Source: a virus. Taken from it: a stretch of 64,000 nt of DNA. This document shows positions 28,815 to 37,644 of the stretch, piece by piece (the stretch's first letter is position 1; each line of letters begins with the position of its first letter). Made by a program: the position numbers and the translations under genes. The DNA lies in the IMG/VR virus record IMGVR_UViG_3300009370_001221, positions 124,001 through 188,000 of that record; one strand, 5' to 3'. The notes below the pieces were generated by a model. That model was not told where the DNA came from. It searched no databases and worked only from the letters and a program-made list of their open reading frames with translations.

Positions 28815-30359
28815 GTGGCATATACAGTTAACAAAACGAGTGGTGCAGTTTTATCCGTAATTGCGGATGGAACATTAGACACTACAACGAATTTAACCTT
28901 AATTGGTAAAAACTATTCCGGTTATGGTGAAGTTCAAAATGAAAACTTCGTAAAACTACTAGAAAACTTTGCTAACTCCTCCCAACCGTCCTCACCACTC
29001 GCTGGCCAGCTCTGGTGGGACACAACAAATACCGCACTCAAAGTATATACCGGAACAGCTTGGGTAGAATCAGGTGGTGTTACATCCGCATCTTCAGCAC
29101 CTTCGAGCCCAGTAGAAGGTGATTTATGGTTTGATACTACAAATGATCAATTAAAAGCATGGAATGGTTCAGCGTGGATTGTTATTGGACCAAGTTATTC
29201 GGGTGGTGTATTAAGTGGAGCAATAGTAGATACAATAGTAGATAATGCATCAGGAACACACACAGTAGTAAAAATGTATGTTGCTAATACATTAGTAGGA
29301 ATTGTTTCTAAAGATAGTGTTTTTACACCAAACGTTGCTATATCAGGATTTGCAACAGTAAGTCCAGGATATAATTTAAGTACAAATGTAACAGGCGCAA
29401 AATATACAGGCACAGCAACAGACTCCGATAAGTTGGGTGGTGTTGCGGCCGCAAATTATTTGCGTTCAAATGCTAACGATACAACAAGTGGAACACTTGG
29501 CGTTGTCAATGATAATGGTATGACCATTGGTGTCGACTCTGATTTATCAATGAGTGTATCTGGTAATGATGTAACAATTAAGAACGTTACAAGCAACGGT
29601 AATTTACTATTTGGTATTAACCAAGGTGGTTCACCAGCAACTGCTATTACTATTAGTGGTTCAACAAACTCAGTAACTATCGCAGGTGACTTAACAGTTA
29701 GTGGCACAACTACTACACTTAATACAAACAACTTACTTGTAGAAGATCCATTAATTGTTCTTGCTAAGAATGTAACCGGCGCACCATCATTTGATTCTGG
29801 TTTAATAGTAGAGCGTGGCACTCAGCCTAACACAGGTTGGATTTGGGATGAATCTCAAGACCAATGGGCCGCAGTTAATACAACTGAAACAGGTTCAACA
29901 GCAGGCAATGTAGCAATTGATTCATACGCAAACATACAATGTGCTACAATGACGGGTATTTCAACACAAGCGAAATATGCTGACTTGGCGGAAAACTTTA
30001 CAGCAGATTATGCATATGATCCAGGAACAGTATTGCAAATTGGTGGTGAGCATGAAGTTACTATGTGTGAAACTGATGCTTCAGAAGATGTGCTAGGTGT
30101 TGTTAGTTCATATCCAGCATACTTAATGAACAGTGAAGAAGACGGCGTCACAGTAGCAATTGCAGGTCGTGTACCAGTTAAAGTATCAGGCCCAGTTACT
30201 AAGGGTGATAGATTAGTTTCAGCAGGTAATGGCACAGCAAGAAAAGCTTCTAAAGAAGAATGCACTCCATGGAATGTTATTGGGCGGGCCTTAGAAAGCG
30301 ATATTGATAAAGAGGAAACACATATTACATTAGTTATGTGCATTGTTAAAGTAGTTTAA
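28815..30359 (+). CDS. Putative tail fibre protein
   Basis: A 514-residue protein starting with GTG after a strong AGGAGA site. The N-terminal part has tandem modules ending in PSSPLAGQLWWDTTNTALKVY and PSSPVEGDLWFDTTNDQLKAW, the W-D-T-x-N signature of phage fibre shaft modules. The middle is Thr/Ser/Gly-rich beta structure (LTVSGTTTTLNTNNLLVEDPLIVLA). The C-terminal 130 residues form a conserved head (YADLAENFTADYAYDPGTVL, then EVTMCETDASEDVLGVVS, VAIAGRVPVKVSGPVTKGDRLV), which is widespread at the ends of fibre proteins of marine myoviruses. Possible autoproteolytic function of this head is not demonstrated by the sequence. Confidence 0.7.
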   Translation: MAYTVNKTSGAVLSVIADGTLDTTTNLTLIGKNYSGYGEVQNENFVKLLENFANSSQPSSPLAGQLWWDTTNTALKVYTGTAWVESGGVTSASSAPSSPVEGDLWFDTTNDQLKAWNGSAWIVIGPSYSGGVLSGAIVDTIVDNASGTHTVVKMYVANTLVGIVSKDSVFTPNVAISGFATVSPGYNLSTNVTGAKYTGTATDSDKLGGVAAANYLRSNANDTTSGTLGVVNDNGMTIGVDSDLSMSVSGNDVTIKNVTSNGNLLFGINQGGSPATAITISGSTNSVTIAGDLTVSGTTTTLNTNNLLVEDPLIVLAKNVTGAPSFDSGLIVERGTQPNTGWIWDESQDQWAAVNTTETGSTAGNVAIDSYANIQCATMTGISTQAKYADLAENFTADYAYDPGTVLQIGGEHEVTMCETDASEDVLGVVSSYPAYLMNSEEDGVTVAIAGRVPVKVSGPVTKGDRLVSAGNGTARKASKEECTPWNVIGRALESDIDKEETHITLVMCIVKVV

Positions 30360-30374
30360 AAACTATTTGCTTTT

Positions 30375-30382
30375 GCTAAATA
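30375..30382 (+). promoter_or_regulatory. Late promoter box before last structural gene
   Basis: GCTAAATA, as at 9701, lies 69 bases before the ATG at 30452. The leader contains an inverted repeat (cgatatacg...) and ends in a strong CTAGGAGAAA ribosome binding site. Confidence 0.5.
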
Positions 30383-30451
30383 TAGATACATAACGATATA
30401 CGTTATTCTCGAGAAAGAAAAAACGATAATTTATCCTAGGAGAAATCGAAT

Positions 30452-31366
30452 ATGGCATATACATCAGGTGATACGATTCTAGCAGCTCACTATAACAGTT
30501 TCGTATCTGATTTTAATACTAACTGGGGGACAGGAAGTGGTGATCAAGGCTACGGCCAATCAAATACACTTTCCTCGGTCTCAGCTGGTGATACTGTAAC
30601 TGCCACCCAATGGTCTACACTTTTAGCAAGAGAGACAAGCGCCGCGGCACACCAAGGCACTACTCTAACGTCGATTACCTCACCAAACGCAGGCGATACA
30701 ATTAGTGCATTTACAGCATTAGCTGCAAATACAGCATTGATTAACACAAATAGACACAATATTGACAGTGGAAAATATGCTGATACCACAAGCACAGAGA
30801 GTGGTTCAGGAAGTTGGACAACAAGTACAGTACATACTTTTACATTAACTTTTGCCAGTGCTGATGCGGCAAGATATTATTACAATTGTGGCGGTTCAAC
30901 CCGCTTTAGTTTTAGTAGATCAGGCGGTACTTCACATACAAAGAATACAGAATGGTCGAATTTGGCAACAGCGTGTGGTACAGTTATTTTTGCTGTACAA
31001 GGCACAACCAAGTCAGGTGGTTCTGGATCAACAACAACCTTGGCAACAACTATTGGTTATCAAGATATGACAACATCAAACCAAACATTGTTTAAACAGA
31101 TGGAAGGTGATAACCCTTATACTGCTAACTTTATTCAGATAGAAGCAAAAACTAATGCTGTTGATAGTGGCGGCAATGGTGATAATGGACACATACTAAC
31201 ATTTGTAGTTACATGGTCTGATGCGGCTGGTGATACATTTAATGATACTGTAGATGGTACAGTAACAGATACTATTACACATAGAACACCAAACACAAGT
31301 TCATTAAATAATGCAAGTTGGAGTGCGGCACCTTCATATAGTAATACAAGTTTTAGTCAGTCATAA
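30452..31366 (+). CDS. Putative virion/fibre protein
   Basis: A 304-residue Ser/Thr/Gly/Asn-rich protein. It starts MAYTSGDTILAAHYNSFVSDFN and contains two related segments (SAGDTVTATQWSTLLAR and NAGDTISAFTALAANTALIN), so the N-terminal 100 residues look internally duplicated. The rest is beta-rich (HTFTLTFASADAARYYYNCGG, ILTFVVTWSDAAGD). Proteins of this type stand at the end of structural modules in marine phages and are thought to be fibre or decoration components. This is the last gene of the late module, and a sigma70 promoter follows within 10 bases. Confidence 0.6.
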   Translation: MAYTSGDTILAAHYNSFVSDFNTNWGTGSGDQGYGQSNTLSSVSAGDTVTATQWSTLLARETSAAAHQGTTLTSITSPNAGDTISAFTALAANTALINTNRHNIDSGKYADTTSTESGSGSWTTSTVHTFTLTFASADAARYYYNCGGSTRFSFSRSGGTSHTKNTEWSNLATACGTVIFAVQGTTKSGGSGSTTTLATTIGYQDMTTSNQTLFKQMEGDNPYTANFIQIEAKTNAVDSGGNGDNGHILTFVVTWSDAAGDTFNDTVDGTVTDTITHRTPNTSSLNNASWSAAPSYSNTSFSQS

Positions 31367-31369
31367 TAG

Positions 31370-31398
31370 TTGACAATTTGTTGTATCTAATGTATAAT
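31370..31398 (+). promoter_or_regulatory. Consensus sigma70 promoter opening the accessory module (possibly leaderless)
   Basis: TTGACA (31370-31375), a 17-base spacer and TATAAT (31393-31398) form a perfect sigma70 promoter. Seven bases separate TATAAT from the ATG at 31406, exactly as upstream of gp47, so transcription should begin at the start codon or one base before it. No ribosome binding site precedes this ATG. It is the only clear early promoter for the following 28 kb of same-strand genes. Confidence 0.88.
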
Positions 31399-31405
31399 AT
31401 TTTAT

Positions 31406-31756
31406 ATGAGTGTGAAAGATACAGTAAAAAAGAAATTTAACCAAAAAGTGGCTCACGCAACAAAGCGTGAGACCACTTTAGGTTTACTATCCCTCCCTTA
31501 TAACAGCGGTTTATTTAAAATAACAAGAGAATTAATTAATTTTGCCGAATTAATGTCGCTACGTTCCGCGATAGCAGAGTCGGCAGACTTAAAAGCAAAT
31601 CCCACAGTAGTATTAGATTCATATGATAATCCTATATTAATAGAAAATCCACGAGACTTTACTGAGAAACTGTGGCAACGATACTATGAAGTCAATAACG
31701 AATATCTCGAAGATATCAAAACTATTAGGGCAACAAGAAAACCCGAACAAATCTAA
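31406..31756 (+). CDS. Small basic/helical protein of unknown function
   Basis: A 116-residue protein with a basic N-terminus (VKDTVKKKFNQKVAHATKRETT) and helical body (LFKITRELINFAELMSLRSAIAESADL), ending NPRDFTEKLWQRYYEVNNEYLEDI. I do not recognise its family. It is the first gene under the sigma70 promoter, so it is expected to be made early and strongly. Its TAA stop overlaps the next ATG. Function cannot be stated from the sequence. Confidence 0.75.
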   Translation: MSVKDTVKKKFNQKVAHATKRETTLGLLSLPYNSGLFKITRELINFAELMSLRSAIAESADLKANPTVVLDSYDNPILIENPRDFTEKLWQRYYEVNNEYLEDIKTIRATRKPEQI

Positions 31757-32595
31757 TGCCTACCGAAAATGGCGTACTATTATTTGCATACGATAACGAA
31801 TCTATAAAATATACAGAACTTGCCAAACTCTGTGCGTTACTTGTACGCAAACACTTACCTAATACAGGAGTTACATTAGTCACTGATAACTCTATCGATG
31901 GTCCTTTTGATGATGTTATATTGGTCGAGACAGGTAACAGTGGACGTAGAACATTTAGAAACCCTAATGGAGAGACAGAAGAAGTCACTTGGCATAATAA
32001 AACTCGCCCACAAGCATACGATTTAACTCCGTATGAAAAAACATTACTGCTAGATGTAGACTATCTAATGTTTAATAACTCATTGCAGTGGCTATTTCAA
32101 TCTGATAAAGAGTTAATATGCCACAATACCGCTTATGATATTACAGGAAAAGAAAGTCTTATAGACGAAAAAATGCTACATTGGAGTAGTATTCCAATGT
32201 TATGGGCAACTGTATTATACTTTACTAAAAATAATACAGCAAAAGAATTTTTTAATCTAGTTAAATTAGTACAAGACAACTATCAATACTATTATAACTT
32301 ATATAATTTCAAGATGGGTCCATACAGGAATGACTATGCTATAAGTATTGCATATAATTTATTAAGTTTGGAACATTATATCTTAGATCCACTCTTTACC
32401 CTCCCCTCACAATTTACACTTGAAAATGTTCGAGAAGATGGAACTCTTGTGTATAACGCTGATGGAGAGATAGCATACATAAAAAATACTAATGTGCATA
32501 TTATGAACAAACATAGTATTATAGAACATGTAGATGAAATATTAAGATACGCAACACAACCAACACTTACACATGAAGCGAATCAAGGAACATGA
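31756..32595 (+). CDS. GT-A-fold glycosyltransferase-like protein
   Basis: A 279-residue protein with a Rossmann-like start (GVLLFAYDNESIKYTELAKLCALLVRKHLP, VTLVTDN) and a D100-V-D102 motif in KTLLLDVDYLMFN. This is the metal/nucleotide-sugar binding DxD of GT-A enzymes. A later NDYAISIAYNLL segment is where GT8-like enzymes place acceptor and metal contacts. It likely transfers a sugar from a nucleotide donor; donor and acceptor are unknown. It resembles the next gene in plan, and the two overlap by 23 bases, suggesting a related pair. Confidence 0.65.
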   Translation: MPTENGVLLFAYDNESIKYTELAKLCALLVRKHLPNTGVTLVTDNSIDGPFDDVILVETGNSGRRTFRNPNGETEEVTWHNKTRPQAYDLTPYEKTLLLDVDYLMFNNSLQWLFQSDKELICHNTAYDITGKESLIDEKMLHWSSIPMLWATVLYFTKNNTAKEFFNLVKLVQDNYQYYYNLYNFKMGPYRNDYAISIAYNLLSLEHYILDPLFTLPSQFTLENVREDGTLVYNADGEIAYIKNTNVHIMNKHSIIEHVDEILRYATQPTLTHEANQGT

Positions 32596-33436
32596 TGAAC
32601 AAATTGGGTATTTTACATTTGTTCAGAATAACGACGATACTGATTATTTAAAACTAGCATACGCCTGTGGATTAAGTTTAAAAGCAACACAAACCATAAA
32701 CAAGTTTGCTATTGCTGTAGACAACAATACTAAACAACAATTAACAGAGAAACATTACAAAGTATTTGACTATGTAATAGACATTCCGTGGGGTGATGAT
32801 AGTGAGGATGACGCATGGAAATTAGGCAATGAATGGAAAGCATGGTCAATAACACCATTTAAAGAGACAGTTAAGTTAGATTGTGATATTGTGTTTACAC
32901 GCAATATAGATCATTGGTGGACATTTATGCGTGAGCAGGAAGTAATGATTGCGACAAATGTTCGCAAACTAGACGGTTCTATATCTAACTCACGCAAGTA
33001 CAGAAAACTCTTTGATATCAATAACTTACCTAACACTTATAGTGGGTTTATGTACTTCAGGTATGGTGAAAATAGTCTAAAACTATTTAAAACATTAAAA
33101 TGGGTTTATAAAAATTGGGATGAAGTATCACAACAATTAAAGAATTGTAGGGATGAAAAGCCTACAACTGATGTTGCGTTGGCAATAGCATTAGTGTTAC
33201 AAGAAGCAGAGTATACACATACAAACAATGTATTAGATTATCCAACATTTGTGCATATGAAAAATAGCATACTAGGTTGGCCAGAATCGCATAAGATAGA
33301 AGATATTATTAATATAGAGTATAGTGATGATGTTGGATTAATATTAGGTGTAGAGCCACAAATATATCCTGTACATGGCGCAGAGTGTAAAGAATACCTA
33401 GCAGATAAAACAATAGAATACTATGAAAGGAATTAA
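32573..33436 (+). CDS. GT-A-fold glycosyltransferase-like protein
   Basis: A 287-residue protein built like its upstream neighbour. The Rossmann-type start is IGYFTFVQNNDDTDYLKLAYACGLSL. The DxD motif is D103-C-D105 in ETVKLDCDIVFTRNIDHWW, and an acceptor-side segment reads NTYSGFMYFRYG and TTDVALAIALVL. The ATG lies inside the end of the previous gene. It is probably a cytoplasmic glycosyltransferase with unknown sugar and acceptor. Together with 31756 and 34386 it forms the glycosyltransferase front of the accessory module. Confidence 0.65.
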   Translation: MKRIKEHDEQIGYFTFVQNNDDTDYLKLAYACGLSLKATQTINKFAIAVDNNTKQQLTEKHYKVFDYVIDIPWGDDSEDDAWKLGNEWKAWSITPFKETVKLDCDIVFTRNIDHWWTFMREQEVMIATNVRKLDGSISNSRKYRKLFDINNLPNTYSGFMYFRYGENSLKLFKTLKWVYKNWDEVSQQLKNCRDEKPTTDVALAIALVLQEAEYTHTNNVLDYPTFVHMKNSILGWPESHKIEDIINIEYSDDVGLILGVEPQIYPVHGAECKEYLADKTIEYYERN

Positions 33437-33860
33437 GCCATTAAACAAAAGTTCTGCTATAAAAGGCATTGATGATTTAATTGAAGCAATTGAAACTCAT
33501 GTTGAATTAGAATATGAAAAGCCTGACTATTGTTTATATTATACTGATCAAGGTATAATATATGAAGCATCGCCAGAAGAAGATATAAGAACACATATCA
33601 AGGTTCCTTCTAAATGGTTAGATACTAATCACATTACTGACTGGGTAATAGTTAAAGGCAAGTTAGAACCAGTTAAACATGATGTACATGACCGTTTAAG
33701 AAAATATACTAAAGTAACACACGCAACAGAATTAGATCCTGACTTGCCTGTGTATGTAACAGAAAAAGATCATAGAATTATCAAAAAAGTCATTACTGCT
33801 GATGAAGTAGTATTCAATAGAGATGAAAATTATTATCAATTACAACAGGAGAAAAGATGA
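33423..33860 (+). CDS. Hypothetical protein
   Basis: A 145-residue acidic and basic mixed protein. Recognisable features are the helical IKGIDDLIEAIETHVEL, a beta segment PDYCLYYTDQGIIYEAS and HIKVPSKWLDTNHITDWVIVKGK. No known motif was found. It overlaps both neighbours (14 bases upstream, ATGA downstream), so it belongs to the same translation-coupled set as the glycosyltransferases. Confidence 0.7.
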   Translation: MKGIKPLNKSSAIKGIDDLIEAIETHVELEYEKPDYCLYYTDQGIIYEASPEEDIRTHIKVPSKWLDTNHITDWVIVKGKLEPVKHDVHDRLRKYTKVTHATELDPDLPVYVTEKDHRIIKKVITADEVVFNRDENYYQLQQEKR

Positions 33861-34084
33861 TTGTAAAACATGCTAAATTCCCTTGGGAAGTAAAGAAGGG
33901 GGAAATTATCAAAAATAAAGATTTTAAAAAAGCAATTAAAATTTACAGAAGCGTTAAGTCGTGGTGTGAAGAAAATTGTAAGAATGAATATATATTAGAT
34001 GATACTGTCTACGCCTTAGGTGTAAAAGTGTCATTCGAGAAAAAGGCGGAAGCCAATAAATTTGAAAAGGAATTCAATACATGA
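33857..34084 (+). CDS. Small hypothetical protein
   Basis: A 75-residue, lysine-rich protein (KKGEIIKNKDFKKAIKIYRSVKSWCEENCKNEYILDD) with two cysteines five residues apart. Its ATG overlaps the previous stop (ATGA). No family is recognised. The coding call rests on tight packing and the matching strand. Confidence 0.6.
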   Translation: MIVKHAKFPWEVKKGEIIKNKDFKKAIKIYRSVKSWCEENCKNEYILDDTVYALGVKVSFEKKAEANKFEKEFNT

Positions 34085-34093
34085 GGAAATACA

Positions 34094-34393
34094 ATGTGGG
34101 AACCATGGTTATTAATGATAATGTTAAGTGTGGGTCCATTTAATGGACAATACAATGGTGAGAATGATATTTGGTATAATATACGAATGCATTCAGAAGG
34201 AGAATGCCGACAAGCGGCAAGAGATATGATGAGAACACATCGTATATTCCAGCACCTCAATCCTACTTTACATATGGATGTTATATGTAGAAAAGAATTA
34301 CTTGCAGGAACATACAATCAAACAAACTCAAATTTTCCAAAATGTATTAATTATCGTCAATGTCTTGACATGTTTAAAAAAGAATATGACTGA
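34094..34393 (+). CDS. Small cysteine-containing, possibly exported protein
   Basis: A 99-residue protein after a good AGGAAA ribosome binding site. The first 20 residues (WEPWLLMIMLSVGPF) are hydrophobic and could be a membrane anchor or signal, but there is no positive charge before them and no clear cleavage site. The body has four cysteines (C39, C65, C84, C89), allowing two disulfides, which would fit a periplasmic location. No family is recognised. The end overlaps the next gene by eight bases. Confidence 0.55.
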   Translation: MWEPWLLMIMLSVGPFNGQYNGENDIWYNIRMHSEGECRQAARDMMRTHRIFQHLNPTLHMDVICRKELLAGTYNQTNSNFPKCINYRQCLDMFKKEYD

Positions 34394-35312
34394 AATAGTT
34401 GACATTGCTGACTTAGATTGCGTATACTTAACATACGACGAGCCACAAAAAGATGAGTTTTGGGCCAAGATACTAAACATGGTACCTTGGGCAATACACA
34501 TTGATGGTGTATATGGTTCGGATGCCGCCCATAAAGCGGCTGCCAATGCTTGTGATACTGAGCGATTTGTTTTAATAGATGGTGATAATTTACCTGATCC
34601 AGAGTTTTTTAACTTACAACTAACACTAGATGATGTTACTAAACATTGTGTGTTTAGATGGAAGGGTCGTAATGTTATTAACGGACTAATGTATGGCAAT
34701 GGTGGTTTAAGTTGCTGGCCTGTAGACTTTGTTTTAAACATGACTACACATGAAAACACTGATGGTTCTGATGAAACATTAGTAGAGTTTTGTTTTGACG
34801 ATAATTACAGACCAATGCATAACTGCTATAGTACAACATACCCAAATGGCTCAGCATTACACGCATGGCGTGCTGGGTTTAGAGAAGGTGTTAAAATGGT
34901 TTTAAACAAAGGAACTAAACCTGATTTAAAAACATTTGAAGAGCAAGTACATGCTCGCAACTTCGATAACTTATGCATATGGCAAACTGTTGGGCGTGAT
35001 GTTGAGCATGGCATATGGAGTATATACGGCGCACGTTTAGGGACATTTTTAACAATGCTTACTGATTGGGAGCATGTTAATGTAAGGGACTTCAAATATT
35101 TAAATGAAATGTTTAATGCAGAATATAAAGATAAGGATCCTGAAATAGAATCACAAGTAATAGGTGAAATATTACAAAACAAACTAAACATGCCTATATG
35201 TGAGATGAGTGCTGAGGCAAGTGTGTTCTTTAAAGCACATTACAGCAAGCATACAAACTACGATATAATGATACAAGAATTAGATGTAATACGCGGCATT
35301 GAAGGTTGGTAA
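34386..35312 (+). CDS. GT-A-like glycosyltransferase-family protein
   Basis: The frame is open further upstream, but the ATG at 34386 gives a sensible N-terminus (MTEIVDIADLDCVYLTYDEP) and an eight-base overlap with the previous gene. The 308-residue protein has a DxD-like D65-G-D67 in ERFVLIDGDNLPDPEFF, preceded by HIDGVYGSDAAHKAAANAC. Later come GLSCWPVDFVLNM and ALHAWRAGFREGVKM. The same order (YDE...DGV...A-x-A, then AWR-x-x-FRE) appears in the C-terminal domain of the repeat protein at 55878-59099, so the two are probably homologous. Likely role: sugar transfer to a surface or virion glycan; substrate unknown. Confidence 0.6.
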   Translation: MTEIVDIADLDCVYLTYDEPQKDEFWAKILNMVPWAIHIDGVYGSDAAHKAAANACDTERFVLIDGDNLPDPEFFNLQLTLDDVTKHCVFRWKGRNVINGLMYGNGGLSCWPVDFVLNMTTHENTDGSDETLVEFCFDDNYRPMHNCYSTTYPNGSALHAWRAGFREGVKMVLNKGTKPDLKTFEEQVHARNFDNLCIWQTVGRDVEHGIWSIYGARLGTFLTMLTDWEHVNVRDFKYLNEMFNAEYKDKDPEIESQVIGEILQNKLNMPICEMSAEASVFFKAHYSKHTNYDIMIQELDVIRGIEGW

Positions 35313-36739
35313 TGGAACTTTATAAAGATAATAAGGGCGACAAAATAGAAGTTAAGGATGGAAAGTTTAAGTCAGATTTCTATAGAAGTGCTGAGGATAT
35401 TAAAGTACAGTTAGACTCAGTGTCTCCATCCTTTTGTCTTGCTAAATGGAATCAAGTTAGTTTACATTTACCTACAGGCTTAAACAACAGTTGCTATCAT
35501 CCACCACTGCATAAAATGGAGTTAGACACTCCATCTGCATTACATAATACACAACATAAGAAAGAAATGCGTAAACTTATGCTAGAAGGCGAACGTCCTA
35601 GCGAGTGCCAGTACTGTTGGAACATAGAAGATACTGGGCATATGAGTGATAGACATTACAGAAGTGGTGAGCCGTGGGCACAGATGGACTTTGATAATAT
35701 AGTTAATGCTCCGTGGGATGCAGATAAGAACCCGCGTTATGTAGAAGTAAACTTTAATCATAACTGTAACTTAAAATGTAGTTACTGTAGTCCACAGTTT
35801 AGTACTGCGTGGGAAAAGGAAATGAAACAACACGGTGCATGGCCTACATCTAAACCACATAACGCACCTGAACACTTTGAGATTAATCCTTGCATACCAC
35901 ACAGCAAATATAATCCTTATGTACATGCGTTTTGGGAATGGTGGCCTGACTTATATAAAGACTTAAAGCATTTCCGTATGACTGGTGGTGAACCTATGAT
36001 GGATAAAAATACGCATAAAGTATTTGATTACATTATAGACAACCCCAAAAGCGACTTACATTTAAACGTTACAAGTAACTTTAGTCCTGTAGACAACAAA
36101 TTGTTTGACAAGTATTTAGATAAAGTTAAACGTATATGTTTAGATGAGAAGGTAGAACACTTTATGCAATACGTTAGTGTAGATAGTTGGATGGAACAAG
36201 CAGAGTATATACGTAATGGGTTAGATTTTAATAAGATGTGTGATAACATCAACACATACTTAACGGAAGTTCCGTATAGAAACTCTTTAACGTTTATTAT
36301 AACATATAATAATTTAAGTGTTTCAGGAATGGATAAGTTATTAGCCTATATACACGGTTTGCGACAAGCATACAGCGAAACTTATCAACGTGTATGGTTT
36401 GATACGCCGTTATTGCGACAGCCTGCTTGGCAAAGCATACAGTTATTGCCTGAACCATATCAAGATATACACGATGAGAACATATGTTGGATGTTGGATA
36501 ACATGGAAGATGAGAAAACTCGCTTTAAAGGCTTTAAGGATTATGAAGTCCAACGTATGCAACGCGACTTGGCGTGGTGGCAAGAGAGTGATAAGTTAGA
36601 TCCAGAGTATATAGACAACTGTAAAGCAGACTTTTATCGCTTTTTTACTGAGCACGACAAACGTCGTGGCACTAATTTTATAAAAACATTCCCTGAAATG
36701 ATATATTGGTGGGAAGAATGTGAGAGGTTAGCACGTTGA
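35312..36739 (+). CDS. Radical SAM protein with N-terminal twitch-like region (no. 1)
   Basis: A 475-residue radical SAM enzyme. The CX3CX2C motif binding the SAM-cleaving iron-sulfur cluster is C152-x3-C156-x2-C159 (HNCNLKCSYC). The GGEP motif is at 225-228 in FRMTGGEP. On the N-terminal side lie further cysteines (C42 in SPSFCLAKW, the cysteine of NSCYHPP, and C99/C102 in CQYCW). These fit an auxiliary-cluster twitch domain placed before the core, as in the N-terminal-twitch family. The ATG at 35312 overlaps the previous stop (TAATG); the in-frame TTG two codons earlier is less likely. It resembles the protein at 37641 (SPSFC, HNT, ERP..C.YCW.IED.G), so these are paralogs. Reaction unknown. 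Confidence 0.85.
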   Translation: MELYKDNKGDKIEVKDGKFKSDFYRSAEDIKVQLDSVSPSFCLAKWNQVSLHLPTGLNNSCYHPPLHKMELDTPSALHNTQHKKEMRKLMLEGERPSECQYCWNIEDTGHMSDRHYRSGEPWAQMDFDNIVNAPWDADKNPRYVEVNFNHNCNLKCSYCSPQFSTAWEKEMKQHGAWPTSKPHNAPEHFEINPCIPHSKYNPYVHAFWEWWPDLYKDLKHFRMTGGEPMMDKNTHKVFDYIIDNPKSDLHLNVTSNFSPVDNKLFDKYLDKVKRICLDEKVEHFMQYVSVDSWMEQAEYIRNGLDFNKMCDNINTYLTEVPYRNSLTFIITYNNLSVSGMDKLLAYIHGLRQAYSETYQRVWFDTPLLRQPAWQSIQLLPEPYQDIHDENICWMLDNMEDEKTRFKGFKDYEVQRMQRDLAWWQESDKLDPEYIDNCKADFYRFFTEHDKRRGTNFIKTFPEMIYWWEECERLAR

Positions 36740-37644
36740 CTTTTGTAGCGGATATTAAAAAATTACATGTAGAACCCACTACAGTATGCCAGGCAGAGTG
36801 TCCTATGTGTATTAGAACTCTACAGGGTTATCATAGGACTATGGAAAATAAAGAATTATCATTTAATCAATTTAAAACATTAGTAAAACCATTAATACAC
36901 AACTTAGACCATGTACAATTTTGTGGTTCATTTGGAGATCCTATCGCGTGTAAAGATTTACGCATAATGATGTTATGGATTGGACAAATGAATCAACAAA
37001 CGCATGTTTCAATACACACAAATGGTGGGATAGGAAGCACAAAATTATGGACTCATATTGCTTATCTAACAAGAAGCAACCCTGCTAGTCGTGTTATATT
37101 TGCTATTGATGGATTAGAAGATACTAATCATTTATATAGAAAAAATGTTGTATGGAAAACCTTAATGAAAAATGCTAAAACATTTATCAATGCAGGAGGT
37201 GTAGGGCAAGTGGACATGATTGTATTTAAACACAACGAACACCAGATAGACGAAGCAAAACAATTAGCAAAGGATATGGGATTTAAAGCATTTAAAACTA
37301 AAGCAACTAGCAGATTTGCACATAACCCCAACACTGGATTGGAGCCGCCTACCAATCATTCATTTGAAATGAAAGATAAAGAGTTTGCATGCCACGTGGA
37401 AAAACAGAAAAGTGTTTATTTAAGTGCAGAAGGATTATGGTATCCATGTTGTTGGACACACGTAGCACATGCACAAAAAGATGACCAGTGGGGTGATCCT
37501 ATAGTAAATATCAATGATAGATCAACGAAATGGTATAATTTAGAAAAGAACATACTATCTAAACATTTAGATAAAGTATGCCATAGAGCGTGTGCTACAA
37601 CAGCATTTAGCGGTCAATGGACAACTGAGCAATACTTCTCATGA
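36736..37644 (+). CDS. Radical SAM protein with C-terminal SPASM-like cysteines (no. 2)
   Basis: A 302-residue radical SAM protein of the classical order. The cluster motif is near the N-terminus (C18-x3-C22-x2-C25), and the GGEP-equivalent segment is CGSFGDP. The C-terminus is cysteine-rich (FACHV, WYPCCWTH, KVCHRACATT) and resembles a SPASM/twitch auxiliary-cluster domain. It therefore differs in layout from its neighbours, in which the extra cysteines precede the core. The start is TTG at 36736, overlapping the TGA of the previous gene, with GAGAGG upstream; no ATG is available nearby. It may act in the same pathway as the flanking enzymes. Confidence 0.82.
   Translation: MTFVADIKKLHVEPTTVCQAECPMCIRTLQGYHRTMENKELSFNQFKTLVKPLIHNLDHVQFCGSFGDPIACKDLRIMMLWIGQMNQQTHVSIHTNGGIGSTKLWTHIAYLTRSNPASRVIFAIDGLEDTNHLYRKNVVWKTLMKNAKTFINAGGVGQVDMIVFKHNEHQIDEAKQLAKDMGFKAFKTKATSRFAHNPNTGLEPPTNHSFEMKDKEFACHVEKQKSVYLSAEGLWYPCCWTHVAHAQKDDQWGDPIVNINDRSTKWYNLEKNILSKHLDKVCHRACATTAFSGQWTTEQYFS

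Noticed and set aside
34278-34385. Longer N-terminus for the glycosyltransferase-like gene at 34386
   Set aside because: The extension lies wholly inside the upstream gene in another frame. The ATG at 34386 gives the family-like start and the usual short overlap.
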